The notes below the pieces were generated by a model. It was not told the origin of the DNA. It was given only the letters and a program-made list of their open reading frames with translations, and did no database searches. Of a stretch of 64,000 nt of DNA, positions 25,935 through 34,674 are shown piece after piece; position 1 is the first letter of the stretch, and each line of letters opens with the position of its first letter. This DNA is from Pseudanabaena sp. FACHB-2040 (GTDB lineage Bacteria; Cyanobacteriota; Cyanobacteriia; Phormidesmidales; Phormidesmidaceae). The stretch covers positions 62,001 through 126,000 of the forward strand of contig NZ_JACJQO010000008.1 in assembly GCF_014696715.1 (NCBI RefSeq), read 5' to 3'. The position numbers were made by a program, and so were the translations under genes.

Positions 25935-28900
25935 ATGTCTGGTGTACCTGCCGTTCGCTTTGCCACCTTCAACGCATCTCTAAATCGGAACAGTGCTGGT
26001 GAGCTGATCACTGACCTTTCTACGCCCGATAACGTCCAGGCCAAAACCGTAGCTGAGATCATTCAGCGAGCCAACCCAGACGTACTGCTGGTGAACGAGT
26101 TCGACTATTATCCCAATGGCGAAGCGGCGGAACTGTTCCGCCAGAACTATTTGAGCGTCAGCCAAAACGGAGTTGACCCAGTTGAGTATCCCTACTACTA
26201 CGTCGCTCCCTCCAACACTGGGGTGCCCTCTGGCGTAGACCTAGACAACAACGGCACAGTAGGCGGCCCCAACGATGCCTTAGGCTTTGGCTTTTTCCCC
26301 GGTCAGTATGGCATGGTGGTGTATTCCAAGTACCCTATCGACGCCGAAAACGTCCGCACCTTTCAAAATTTCCTTTGGAAAGATATGCCGGGGGCACTTC
26401 TGCCTGTGGACCCAACTACAGGAGAATCCTGGTATTCCGAGGCGGAGCTGGAGATTTTGCCCCTATCTTCCAAGAGCCACTGGGACATTCCAGTAGTCGT
26501 TGATGGCGAAACGATCCATGTACTGGCTAGCCACCCCACGCCGCCAGTCTTCGACGGGCCAGAAGATCGCAACGGCACCCGCAACTATGACGAAATTCGC
26601 TTTTGGGCCGACTACATCACTCCCGGCGAAGGCAGCTACATCTACGACGATGCAGGTGAGACAGGGGGCCTAGAACCCAGCTCCCGCTTTGTCATCATGG
26701 GCGACCAAAACTCCGACCCCTACGACGGCGACAGCATTCCTGGCGCAATTCAGCAGCTTTTAGACAATCCCCTAGTCAATACCTCGCTAACGCCTGCTAG
26801 TGCAGGTGGCCCTGATGCGGCAGAGCGGCAGGGCGGAGCCAACGAGACTCACCTAAGCGACCCGGCCTACGATACGGCAGACTTTGCCGATACCGCCCCC
26901 GGCAATCTGCGAGCTGACTATGTGCTGCCTTCACGCAACCTGGAGATTAAAGAGGCTGCCGTCTTCTGGCCCGAAAAAGATGCGCCAAACTACGAACTGG
27001 TGGGCGATTTTCCCTTTCCCAGCTCCGACCATCGGCTGGTCTATGCAGATGTGGCTATTGCCCGCCCCGGTGCCGACCAAAATCGTCAAACCGTTACCGG
27101 CCTCGATTTTTTGGGAGAGGTAAACTTTCCTACCGGCTTTAGCTTCGGCGATACCGAGGTGGGTGGACTTTCCGGCATTGCTTATGACGCAGTGCGAAAC
27201 CGCTACTACAGCCTGTCAGACGATCGCAGTGAAAACGCCCGGTTTTATACCCTCGACATCGACCTCAGTGATGGCAGCCTGGACACTGGAGACGTGAGCT
27301 TTGAAGCCGTCACGACTTTGAAAGATGCCGAGGGCAATTCCTTTGTCGCCAACAGCTTGGACCCGGAGGGCTTGGCCTTGACCAGCCGGGGTACTCTCTT
27401 TGTTTCCTCTGAAGGCGATGCCAATGCGCTGGTTAACCCCTTTGTCCGCGAGTTTTCCCTAACTGGGCGGCAGATCAGCGAGTTGCCGGTTCCCAGCAAG
27501 TACCTACCCACGGCAGACGGATCGAGCGGCATCCGCAATAACCTGGCCTTTGAGAGCCTGACAATTACGCCCGATCAGCGCTTCCTATTTACCGCCACAG
27601 AAAATGCGCTGGCTCAAGACGGCCCGGCAGCAACTCCAGAGGTCGGCAGTCTTAGTCGCATTCTCAAGTACGACCTGAGTACGGGTCAACCGATTCAGGA
27701 ATTTGTCTACGAGGTGGACGAGGTGCCCAATGCCCCTGTGCCAGAGGGTGCCTTCAGCACTAATGGCCTGGTGGAACTGCTGGCGCTGGACAACACCGGC
27801 ACCTTTTTGTCGCTGGAGCGGGGTTTTTCGACCGGCGTGGGCAATACAGTCAAGCTCTATCAGGTCAATGCCCAGGGAGCGCTGGATGTATCGGGGCTAG
27901 CGAACCTATTTCGGGAGGAAGCCCTGGAAGATGATGGTGAGGTGATTGAACCAGGCCCCTTTGAGATTGACCCAGCGGTGCAGAAGCGAGAACTGCTCGA
28001 TATTGAGGCCGATCTAGGCATTGCGCCTGACAACTTAGAGGGCATTGCCCTGGGGCCAGTGCTGCCCGATGGTCGCCAGTCTCTGATCATTGTCAGCGAC
28101 AACAACTTCAGCGCCACCCAAAAAACCCAAATCCTGGCTTTTGCTCTGGATCTAGAGACAATTCCGGCGGCGGCTCCGGTGCTAGAGACGCCCTACACGG
28201 TGGATGACGAGGAGGGCGATGCGCCAATTTTGGGCGATTCCGACGATCCGGCAATCTGGGTGCATCCTACCGATTCCAGCCAGAGCAAGGTGATTGCCAG
28301 TCTCAAGGATGGCGGCCTAGTGGTCTTTAATTTGAACGGTGAGGTGGTTCAGCGGTTTGTCCCCGAGGAATATGCGGGCGTGCGCTACAACAATGTGGAC
28401 GTGCTCTACGGGTTCCGGCCCGAGGGACAGTTGACGGGGGTAGATCTTGCGATCGCATCCGACCGTGAAAACGACACCCTGGCGATCTGGGCAATTGATT
28501 CCGAAACCGGCAACCTCACTGACATCACGGCTGCCAGCCTCAGCAAGGCGGCCGCCAGCGTGTTTGGCATCGACGATGGCGAACAGACGGTCTACGGCTT
28601 AGCCACCTACACCAGTCCGCTCACGGGCAAGTCCTATGTCTTTGTCAGTCAGCGAGAGGGCAACCAGATCGCCCAGCTAGAGCTAGCCTCGGTACCAGGA
28701 GAGGGGGGCAGCTTCACAGTAGAGGCTCAAGTAGTGCGGCTGCTGAGCGTGCCCATCCCGGCAGGGGGTGAACTGGAAGATGCCCAGGTTGAGGGCATGG
28801 TAGTAGACCGAGAAACGGGTATTCTCTACGCCGGGCAGGAAGCCACCGGCATCTGGAAGTTCCAGGCAGAACCCAGTGCGGGCGATGAGGGCGTGCTGAT

Positions 28901-31550
28901 CGACTCCACCGAGGGCGACAACCTGAAACCCGACGTCGAGGGGCTAACAATTTACTACGGCCCCAATGGCAGCGGCTACCTGCTGGCCTCCAGTCAGGGC
29001 GACAGCACCTTTGCGGCCTACTCGCGCGAGGGCGACAACGCCTACCTGGGCAGCTTTACGGTGGGGGCCAACGGCGGCATTGACAGCACCGAAGAGTCCG
29101 ATGGGGCCGATGTCATCAACGTTCCTCTGGGCGACAAATTCCCCTTTGGCCTGCTGGTGGTGCAAGACGGGGCTAACGATCCGCAAAACGTAGTAGCCGA
29201 CGGCGAAGAGCTGGAGAACAACAGCACCAACTTCAAGTTCGTGCCCTGGGAAAACGTCGCTAACGCCTTTGATACACCGCTGCTGATCGACCCCACTAGC
29301 GCCGACCCCCGCAGTTTCTCAACCGATACCCTGCCCAACGGTGTGGCTAGTGGCGACGTGACCCAAACTTCGGCGGTGCTGTGGACCCGCAGCACGGCCT
29401 TGGGTGAGGTCACCTTTGAGTATTCGACAGATGCAGAGTTTGGTGCGATCGCAGGCACAGTCACCGCAACCGTTACCGACTCAGCCGTGCCCATCAAAGT
29501 CCTAGTGGATGACCTACAGCCAGGCACCCAGTACTACTTCCGGGCAGTCGATGCGGCAGGTGCTTTGGAGGTAGGGCGCTTCCGCACCGCTAACGAAGTT
29601 GGCACCGTAGCTGGGCTGCGGTTTGGCATTTCCGGCGACTGGCAGCAGGCTCCGCCCTACCCCTCTCTCAACAGCGCCGCCGCAGCCGACCTAGATTTCT
29701 TCGTTAAGCTCGGCGATACGATCTACGCCGACTCCGAAACCCCCGCTCTACCCGGCGTCACCCAGGCTCGTACCCTAGAAGAGTTCCGCATTAAGCACGC
29801 TGAAATTGTCACCGCTCGTTTTGGCTCCAACGCCACTGCCGATCTCCACGCCTCCACGTCAATTCTGGCCACCATTGATGACCACGAAGTGGTGGACAAC
29901 TTTGCGGGGGGTGCTGCCCCCGGCGAATCTCCCGATGCGCCTGATATTGGCTCTTCTCCCGACCCACTGTTTACCGATGACGTAAATTTCGTCAACGACA
30001 CTCAGGTTTATGAAGATGCTCTGCAAGCCTATCAGGAGTACCAGCCGCTGCGGGACAAGTTTTACAACACCCCCGACGACCCCCGCACCGATGGTGAGCG
30101 ACAGCTGTACCGAGCCAACCAGTTTGGCAGCGATGCTGCCGTGTTTGTGCTCGACAGCCGCTCCTTCCGAGACGCTCAGCTAGAGCCTGCTGACCTGAGC
30201 AACCCTACGGAATTTTTGGTCAACACCTTTGACCCCAGCCGCACACTGCTGGGGCGGGCACAGATTGATTTGGTGAAGCAGGATCTGCTAGCAGCAGATC
30301 AAAACGGCACCGCCTGGAAATTCGTGGTCATTCCCGAACCGATTCAGAACTTCGGAGTCTTCAATGCTGAGGATCGCTTTGAGGGCTACGCTGCTGAGCG
30401 CACCGAACTGCTTAAGTTCATTGACGACAACGGTATCAGCAACGTTGTCTTTATGGCTGGGGACTTTCACGGCACTCTGGTGAATAATCTCACCTACCAA
30501 CTCGGCCCTGGTCAGGCGCAGATTGCCACCAACGCCTTTGAAATCGTGACGGGGCCTGTCGCCTTTTTTGATGGGCTGTTTGGTCCATCGGTGGTAGGTC
30601 TGGCAGCAGGGGCCGGGCTGATTCCGTCAGAGGCAGTAGCCTTCTACAGCAGCCTGCCCGTTGCTTCCGACACCGACAGCGTGGTCAACGACAAAGACGA
30701 TTTCCTCAAGCAAGTCCTCAATCAGCAGATTGGAGCCTTTGGCTATGACCCGATAGGTCTAAACGACAACCTGACGGCAGCCGAGGGCCGCATTGATGCC
30801 ACCTTGCTGCAGGGAGACTACGTCGCTGCCCACACCTATGGTTGGACAGAGCTAGACATCGACCCGCTGACTCAGGCTTTGACCGTAACGACCTACGGCA
30901 TTCCAGCCTACAGCTCTGCTGAAGCCGAGGCAGACCCGCAGGCAGTTCTTAGCCTGCAGCCCAGCATTGTCAGTCAGTTTGTGGTCAACCCCAGCGGCTT
31001 TAACGTGGTGAGCGGGGAGAACGGTGGGGAGGGTAGCGATCGCATCTTGGCTCCTGCTGGCGGCTCCCCTGTCGCCGGAGGGCTCGGCAACGATGTCATC
31101 TTTGGCACCGATGGGGACGATGTGCTGCGGGGCGATCGCAGCTCGCGCAGTGCCCAGACCGGCGAACTCGGCGGCGATGACGTCATCTATGGTGGTGCGG
31201 GTCGCGATCGCATAGGCGGTAAGTCAGGCAACGACCGACTTTTTGGGGATGCAGGCGACGACCAAATCTGGGGCGACGAAGGCGACGACCTGATTCGCGG
31301 CGGCTTGGGCAGTGATAATCTAACTGGCGGCAGCGGCAGCGACACCTTCGTACTGGCGGCAGGCGAAGGCAGCGACACCGTCACCGACTTTGAGGGAGGT
31401 ATTGACCGAATTGGTCTAGCGAATGGGCTCTCCTTTGCCAATTTGAGCTTAAGCAGCAACTTCATTGCAGTGGGTAATGAGACCTTAGCTACTCTTGTCG
31501 GCATCAACACCGCAACGCTCACCGCAGCTGACTTCGTCAGCATTGCATAA
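25935..31550 (+). CDS. giant secreted four-domain phosphoesterase (EEP, phytase-like, beta-propeller phytase, PhoD) with RTX tail
   Basis: The 1,871-residue protein lacks a signal peptide. In order: residues 1-375 are an endonuclease/exonuclease/phosphatase domain with Asn12, Glu55, His200, Asp257, Asn259, Asp365 and His366 in place. Residues 380-745 are a phytase-like esterase propeller (GGLSGIAYDAVRNRYYSLSD). Residues 750-1105 are a beta-propeller phytase (SDDPAIWVHPTD, YNNVDVLYGF). Residues 1120-1690 are PhoD-type, with its N-terminal beta domain, then KLGDTIYAD, DDHEVVDNF and MAGDFHG. Residues 1700-1800 are RTX calcium-binding repeats, followed by a C-terminal type I secretion-like tail. 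It should release phosphate from diesters, phytate and monoesters outside the cell. All four active-site sets look intact; activity itself is inferred. Confidence 0.9.
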   Translation: MSGVPAVRFATFNASLNRNSAGELITDLSTPDNVQAKTVAEIIQRANPDVLLVNEFDYYPNGEAAELFRQNYLSVSQNGVDPVEYPYYYVAPSNTGVPSGVDLDNNGTVGGPNDALGFGFFPGQYGMVVYSKYPIDAENVRTFQNFLWKDMPGALLPVDPTTGESWYSEAELEILPLSSKSHWDIPVVVDGETIHVLASHPTPPVFDGPEDRNGTRNYDEIRFWADYITPGEGSYIYDDAGETGGLEPSSRFVIMGDQNSDPYDGDSIPGAIQQLLDNPLVNTSLTPASAGGPDAAERQGGANETHLSDPAYDTADFADTAPGNLRADYVLPSRNLEIKEAAVFWPEKDAPNYELVGDFPFPSSDHRLVYADVAIARPGADQNRQTVTGLDFLGEVNFPTGFSFGDTEVGGLSGIAYDAVRNRYYSLSDDRSENARFYTLDIDLSDGSLDTGDVSFEAVTTLKDAEGNSFVANSLDPEGLALTSRGTLFVSSEGDANALVNPFVREFSLTGRQISELPVPSKYLPTADGSSGIRNNLAFESLTITPDQRFLFTATENALAQDGPAATPEVGSLSRILKYDLSTGQPIQEFVYEVDEVPNAPVPEGAFSTNGLVELLALDNTGTFLSLERGFSTGVGNTVKLYQVNAQGALDVSGLANLFREEALEDDGEVIEPGPFEIDPAVQKRELLDIEADLGIAPDNLEGIALGPVLPDGRQSLIIVSDNNFSATQKTQILAFALDLETIPAAAPVLETPYTVDDEEGDAPILGDSDDPAIWVHPTDSSQSKVIASLKDGGLVVFNLNGEVVQRFVPEEYAGVRYNNVDVLYGFRPEGQLTGVDLAIASDRENDTLAIWAIDSETGNLTDITAASLSKAAASVFGIDDGEQTVYGLATYTSPLTGKSYVFVSQREGNQIAQLELASVPGEGGSFTVEAQVVRLLSVPIPAGGELEDAQVEGMVVDRETGILYAGQEATGIWKFQAEPSAGDEGVLIDSTEGDNLKPDVEGLTIYYGPNGSGYLLASSQGDSTFAAYSREGDNAYLGSFTVGANGGIDSTEESDGADVINVPLGDKFPFGLLVVQDGANDPQNVVADGEELENNSTNFKFVPWENVANAFDTPLLIDPTSADPRSFSTDTLPNGVASGDVTQTSAVLWTRSTALGEVTFEYSTDAEFGAIAGTVTATVTDSAVPIKVLVDDLQPGTQYYFRAVDAAGALEVGRFRTANEVGTVAGLRFGISGDWQQAPPYPSLNSAAAADLDFFVKLGDTIYADSETPALPGVTQARTLEEFRIKHAEIVTARFGSNATADLHASTSILATIDDHEVVDNFAGGAAPGESPDAPDIGSSPDPLFTDDVNFVNDTQVYEDALQAYQEYQPLRDKFYNTPDDPRTDGERQLYRANQFGSDAAVFVLDSRSFRDAQLEPADLSNPTEFLVNTFDPSRTLLGRAQIDLVKQDLLAADQNGTAWKFVVIPEPIQNFGVFNAEDRFEGYAAERTELLKFIDDNGISNVVFMAGDFHGTLVNNLTYQLGPGQAQIATNAFEIVTGPVAFFDGLFGPSVVGLAAGAGLIPSEAVAFYSSLPVASDTDSVVNDKDDFLKQVLNQQIGAFGYDPIGLNDNLTAAEGRIDATLLQGDYVAAHTYGWTELDIDPLTQALTVTTYGIPAYSSAEAEADPQAVLSLQPSIVSQFVVNPSGFNVVSGENGGEGSDRILAPAGGSPVAGGLGNDVIFGTDGDDVLRGDRSSRSAQTGELGGDDVIYGGAGRDRIGGKSGNDRLFGDAGDDQIWGDEGDDLIRGGLGSDNLTGGSGSDTFVLAAGEGSDTVTDFEGGIDRIGLANGLSFANLSLSSNFIAVGNETLATLVGINTATLTAADFVSIA
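31070..31550 (+). repeat. C-terminal RTX cassette shared with the glycerophosphodiesterase gene
   Basis: The last 158 residues align without gaps to the last 158 of the glycerophosphodiesterase encoded at 37630-41598. By hand I count 25 mismatches, about 84% identity, including identical stretches such as [12 protein letters not shown] and [17 protein letters not shown]. The catalytic parts are unrelated, so the cassette was copied or swapped as a unit. Confidence 0.85.
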
Positions 31551-31559
31551 GGGTTTATT

Positions 31560-31589
31560 GCGACTGCCACAAGGCTTTGTGGCAGTCGC
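31560..31589 (+). terminator. perfect hairpin after the four-domain phosphoesterase gene
   Basis: GCGACTGCCACAA at 31560-31572 and TTGTGGCAGTCGC at 31577-31589 form a perfect 13-bp stem with a four-base loop, nine bases beyond the stop. There is no long T-run, so termination efficiency is uncertain. Confidence 0.7.
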
Positions 31590-31641
31590 ACTCTTGAGCA
31601 GCGACGGTTGACAGCAGGTTCTAGGTCTTGCTTAAGCCCCC

Positions 31642-31673
31642 TTGACTCTCCATCTGGCTGGAAAGTTTAGTAT
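31642..31673 (+). promoter_or_regulatory. MerR-type promoter with operator in a 20-bp spacer
   Basis: TTGACT (31642-31647) and TAGTAT (31668-31673) are separated by 20 bp, the long spacer typical of MerR-activated promoters. The spacer region holds the imperfect dyad ACTCTCCA-N6-TGGAAAGT (31645-31652 and 31659-31666), with seven of eight arm positions pairing. The sequence resembles CueR/ZntR-type operators. It would drive the regulator itself and probably the two downstream genes. Confidence 0.7.
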
Positions 31674-31700
31674 GGCTACATTGCACTGGTGAGGCCAGCC

Positions 31701-32114
31701 ATGTTGACACAAGCTCCCCCTAAACTCATTGGCGCTGTTGCCAAGGAAAGCGGTTTACCCGTTAAAACTATTCGCTACTACGACGAAATCGGTCTGCTCA
31801 AAACCGCTGGCCGGACGGAGGGCGGATATCGAGTATTTGCAGAAGATGTTTTAACCCGCCTGGGTTTTATTCGGCGGGCGCAGAGCCTAGGGCTCACCCT
31901 GACAGAAATCAAAGATTTTTTAGACGTGCATGATCGGGGAGAACTGCCCTGCTCCCAAATCCAGGTAAAGCTAAAAGATAAGCTAGCTGAAATCGAAAAG
32001 CAGATTCAACAGCTCCAGGTTCTCAAGCAAGAACTGACCGGATTGTTGTCTGGCTGGAAAACCATTCCAGATCATTCTGAAGAAACGATTTGTCCCATCA
32101 TTGATGGCCTCTAA
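31701..32114 (+). CDS. MerR-family metal-responsive regulator
   Basis: From ATG 31701 the product has 137 residues; GTG 31689 would add four. The winged helix-turn-helix reads KLIGAVAKESGLPVKTIRYY then DEIGLLKTAGRTEGGYRVF, classic for the MerR family. A dimerisation coiled coil follows (LKDKLAEIEKQIQQLQVLKQ). Two Cys residues, in ELPCSQI and near the end in ETICPII, sit where CueR/ZntR-type sensors bind metal. Its own promoter has the diagnostic 20-bp spacer and dyad. Together with the downstream cupredoxin this points to copper or another soft metal as the effector; the ion is an inference. Confidence 0.88.
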   Translation: MLTQAPPKLIGAVAKESGLPVKTIRYYDEIGLLKTAGRTEGGYRVFAEDVLTRLGFIRRAQSLGLTLTEIKDFLDVHDRGELPCSQIQVKLKDKLAEIEKQIQQLQVLKQELTGLLSGWKTIPDHSEETICPIIDGL

Positions 32115-32162
32115 TACTAATCCGCTACAAGGTTAGTCAATTGTTTTCAGAGGACATTTTCC

Positions 32163-32261
32163 ATGGCTTCCTCCTCATTTTTTGTCCTGCTAGTTGGATT
32201 TGGCTTCTTGCTGGGCGCGCTTTCAGGACTTGTCTTTAACACAATGGCCCACTTGGGCTAA
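32163..32261 (+). CDS. 32-residue hydrophobic membrane peptide in the metal-response locus
   Basis: ATG 32163 is preceded by AGAGGA at a good distance. It encodes 32 residues that are nearly one membrane span (FFVLLVGFGFLLGALSGLVF), ending NTMAHLG. It lies 48 bases after the MerR gene and 27 bases before the cupredoxin gene, all on the same strand, so co-transcription is likely. I do not know the family. A His and a Met near the C-terminus could touch metal, but this is speculation. Confidence 0.55.
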   Translation: MASSSFFVLLVGFGFLLGALSGLVFNTMAHLG

Positions 32262-32288
32262 TTACTGACAATCCCATAGGAGCACTCT

Positions 32289-32867
32289 ATGAAATACAGA
32301 AAATTCACGCTCACCAGCCTCGCCAGTCTAGGTGTTCTCCTGGCCCTAGCAACCGGAACCCCGGCTCAAATGGCTCATGAAGAAATGCCGTCTACCAATG
32401 CCGAGCACGATCAATTTCAGCGCATTGAGCAACCGCTTTGGTCTAAGGCAGCAGTTACCGGGGCAGGGTTGAGCCTGATCGGTTTAGAACTCTGGTGGTT
32501 TCTCCTAAGCAAACCCAAGTCTCGCAAGGCCACGGCTAGCGGCGGCATTCAGGAAATTATGGTGACTGTCGATGGCGGCTATGAGCCCAGTCAGATTGTG
32601 GTGCAGGCGGGCCAACCTGTGCGGCTCAACTTCTACCGCAAAGACCCCAGCAGTTGCTTGGAAGAAGTGCGCTTCCCCGACTTCCGCATTGCCCAAGATT
32701 TGCCCATTAACCAGACCACGCCAATTGAATTCACCCCTAGCCAGCCAGGCCGGTATGAGTTCACCTGCGGCATGAACATGTTCCGGGGAACGATTGAGGT
32801 GCGGCCTGAAACGGCTTCTCTCAACAGCCAACCTGTATCTCAATCGGCGGAACTAAATAGAGCTTGA
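32289..32867 (+). CDS. membrane-anchored cupredoxin-domain protein
   Basis: AGGAG lies seven bases before ATG 32289. The 192-residue protein has a signal peptide (residues 1-26), a Met/His-rich linker (MAHEEMPSTNAEHD), a membrane span at about 56-74 and a cupredoxin domain from 88 to 172. Candidate copper ligands are Cys123 in SSCLEEVRFP and Cys160, Met162 and Met164 in FTCGMNMFRG. This matches small copper-binding cupredoxins found beside copper exporters. It probably buffers or passes copper at the outer face of a membrane, under control of the adjacent MerR regulator. No CopA-type ATPase is in the window. Confidence 0.85.
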   Translation: MKYRKFTLTSLASLGVLLALATGTPAQMAHEEMPSTNAEHDQFQRIEQPLWSKAAVTGAGLSLIGLELWWFLLSKPKSRKATASGGIQEIMVTVDGGYEPSQIVVQAGQPVRLNFYRKDPSSCLEEVRFPDFRIAQDLPINQTTPIEFTPSQPGRYEFTCGMNMFRGTIEVRPETASLNSQPVSQSAELNRA

Positions 32868-32896
32868 CAGAGTTTGTCAAGAGAAGTTGCCATTTT

Positions 32897-32925
32897 GTAA
32901 CAATACTGTTACGATACTTAACATA
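32897..32925 (+). promoter_or_regulatory. HLR1-like element upstream of psb34
   Basis: GTTACGAT-AC-TTAACATA at 32908-32925 matches the RpaB-binding HLR1 direct repeat (G/T)TTACA(T/A)(T/A)-N2-repeat at 14 of 16 positions with exact spacing. It overlaps an inverted repeat GTAACA-N4-TGTTAC (32897-32912). Both lie 28-56 bases upstream of the psb34 start, so light or redox control is plausible. Confidence 0.45.
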
Positions 32926-32952
32926 AGGAAACAAACGCATAGGAGTTACCCC

Positions 32953-33123
32953 ATGTACACCACCACTGATGAACGCGGCGTCCTCAACAACTACGCAGCA
33001 GAACCTCAGATGTACCTGGCTGACTATCCCGCTCCTGAACAGCAGGAACGCTACAAGCTTCAAGCTGCGATCGCAACCCTGCTGGTAGGTGCCCTGGTGC
33101 TGGTTTCCCTAGCCGTAAGCTAA
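32953..33123 (+). CDS. psb34: photosystem II assembly protein Psb34 (Ssl1498 family)
   Basis: The 56-residue protein starts at ATG 32953 with AGGAG seven bases upstream. It begins MYTTTDERGVLNNYAAEPQM, has the family motif YPAPEQQERY, and ends in one membrane helix (IATLLVGALVLVSLAVS). This agrees along its length with the Ssl1498-type light-harvesting-like family, named Psb34 for its association with photosystem II assembly intermediates and relation to high-light-inducible proteins. It sits in the thylakoid membrane. An HLR1-like motif precedes it and another small membrane-protein gene follows 55 bases later. Confidence 0.85.
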   Translation: MYTTTDERGVLNNYAAEPQMYLADYPAPEQQERYKLQAAIATLLVGALVLVSLAVS

Positions 33124-33178
33124 CAAGCTTTGCAGACAGACTTTCTTGTAGACCCAGAGCCAAGCTAGAGGTTTTCAA

Positions 33179-33409
33179 ATGGCAATTCTGATTTCTCTAT
33201 TTATCGTCGGTTGGGTAGCTGTCGCGCTGATCGGCACTCAAGCCTATTTTCTCGGTGAGCAGAGCAAGCCTATCCATCCCCGCAACTGGCGCTCTACTTC
33301 CTTTGAATCGCTAGCGACCTCCATTACGGGTCAAGCTACCGACTACAGCACTCGTGTTTCGGCCTACAGCGGCGACGCCTACAGCAGTTCCCTGCTGCCG
33401 AACGAGTAA
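33179..33409 (+). CDS. small thylakoid-type membrane protein next to psb34
   Basis: The 76-residue product has one N-terminal membrane span (ILISLFIVGWVAVALIG) followed by a soluble tail (GEQSKPIHPRNWRSTSFESL) rich in Tyr and Ser. The start ATG 33179 has an AGAGG element about seven bases upstream. Its place directly behind psb34 suggests a photosystem II or high-light role; it may correspond to proteins annotated as Psb35-related, but I am not sure of that match. A good terminator follows. Confidence 0.65.
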   Translation: MAILISLFIVGWVAVALIGTQAYFLGEQSKPIHPRNWRSTSFESLATSITGQATDYSTRVSAYSGDAYSSSLLPNE

Positions 33410-33459
33410 AAGTTCAGCGAAGGCTCTCCCCTTCTCTAAACAGTGCAAAGAATGAACAG

Positions 33460-33490
33460 CACCTCGGCCAGCAGGTTGGGGTGTTTTTTT
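33460..33490 (+). terminator. intrinsic terminator after the psb34 operon
   Basis: CACCTCGGCC (33460-33469) pairs with GGTTGGGGTG (33474-33483), including three G-T pairs, around an AGCA loop. Seven T residues follow directly (33484-33490). Confidence 0.75.
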
Positions 33491-33655
33491 GTCTTACCTA
33501 TGCTGCAGTCAAGGAAGCAGAGAACTGGGGCCGAGAACCTCATGCCATAGAACTGTGATGGAGAATTGTCGTTATCCTACTCTTGCAGGAAATTGAAAGG
33601 ACTTTGAATGTCCGTTCTAACCGGATTGTTATGCGGCTGCCGCTGTTGAATGTCA

Positions 33656-34630
33656 TCAATTAACGCTCGTGCCTTGAATAGCCTCCGTTCTCCTATTTTT
33701 CACTGTTTGGTAGTACCAACGACGAAACCTCAGTGAGGGTTCATCAGTAGGCACGTTACATCCTTCATTTGTATTAGGAACTTCACTGATTTGTGACTCA
33801 ACCATCATGCGATCGTCGAGAGATGCTGCAAAAAACTCATCAAAGTTAAAGTTACTCTGATCGACTCCAGGGTTGGGCAGAGCAACTTGCATAAATCGCA
33901 TTTGTTGGGTATTGATTGGAATTGCAAACAGATGGGGCCGCAGGGGCATTCCACCTAGATCTAACTTGAGAACAACGTTGTTGGGTTGATGCCAATCAAT
34001 CTCAATGCCATAGGGTAAGGTACTGAGTTTGTTCGTGACTGTCATTCCATCTGCTGTTGCAGTAACACTGATTTGTGCGATCGCATCTTGATGTGCTGGG
34101 TCGTAAAATTCGCTACCAAATGAATCCCTATGGACAAAAGGGATGTGGAGATAGTCCAGAGAAATGTCGATCGCTCTTGTCCAATGTGCATTCCAAATCT
34201 CATGGTGAATCACGTAGCGCTCGTTTGGTTCTAATAAACTCAACGGCAACTGTGGTTCTGGCACGTTTCCGGTTCCTGTAAAGACCCACACCATTCCTGC
34301 AATCACCCTTATCGGCAGCCTCACGACTGACAGTTTTGAGCGTTGATCTAAGGTAAGTGAATTGAAAGGGACATGAACACAAGCACCATCTGCGGCAAAA
34401 CGCCAACCATGATAGGGACATTCAAGGCAACCGTCTTTCGTGACTTGCCCGCGTGAGAGAGGCGCACCACGATGAGGACAACGGTCAAGGAATGCTACGA
34501 ACTGCTCGGCTGAATTGCGAAATAGAACTAGCGATTCGCCAGCTAATTCAACCGCAAGGGGAGCCAGCCCAATTTCAGCAACAGGCAATACTGGAGTCCA
34601 GAAGTTAGGAAACATCTCAAACACGACCAA
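33656..34630 (-). CDS. Rieske-type ring-hydroxylating oxygenase
   Basis: AAGGAG lies six bases before TTG 34628-34630, supporting this unusual start; ATG 34613-34615 would drop five residues and lacks a site. The 324-residue protein has the Rieske [2Fe-2S] ligands Cys51, His53, Cys71 and His74 in CPHRGAPL and CPYHGW. A mononuclear iron site is likely at His162 and His167, with Asp155 nearby, in DISLDYLHIPFVH. This is the oxygenase alpha-subunit layout, shorter than plant PaO/Tic55 relatives. Substrate is unknown. It follows a WYL regulator on the same strand, which may control it. No ferredoxin or reductase partner is adjacent. Confidence 0.85.
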   Translation of the reverse strand: MVVFEMFPNFWTPVLPVAEIGLAPLAVELAGESLVLFRNSAEQFVAFLDRCPHRGAPLSRGQVTKDGCLECPYHGWRFAADGACVHVPFNSLTLDQRSKLSVVRLPIRVIAGMVWVFTGTGNVPEPQLPLSLLEPNERYVIHHEIWNAHWTRAIDISLDYLHIPFVHRDSFGSEFYDPAHQDAIAQISVTATADGMTVTNKLSTLPYGIEIDWHQPNNVVLKLDLGGMPLRPHLFAIPINTQQMRFMQVALPNPGVDQSNFNFDEFFAASLDDRMMVESQISEVPNTNEGCNVPTDEPSLRFRRWYYQTVKNRRTEAIQGTSVN

Positions 34631-34674
34631 AGTAGCTCCTTAACAAATTCTCGGGCGCTACCCAGCATAAAGCC

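Noticed and set aside
25660-25983. 107-codon ORF overlapping the start of the four-domain phosphoesterase
   Set aside because: Product is Cys/Pro/Leu-rich without a family and overlaps a well-supported gene start.
29042-29527. 161-codon open frame antisense to the four-domain phosphoesterase
   Set aside because: The sense frame has clear domains; the antisense product has none and arises from codon bias.
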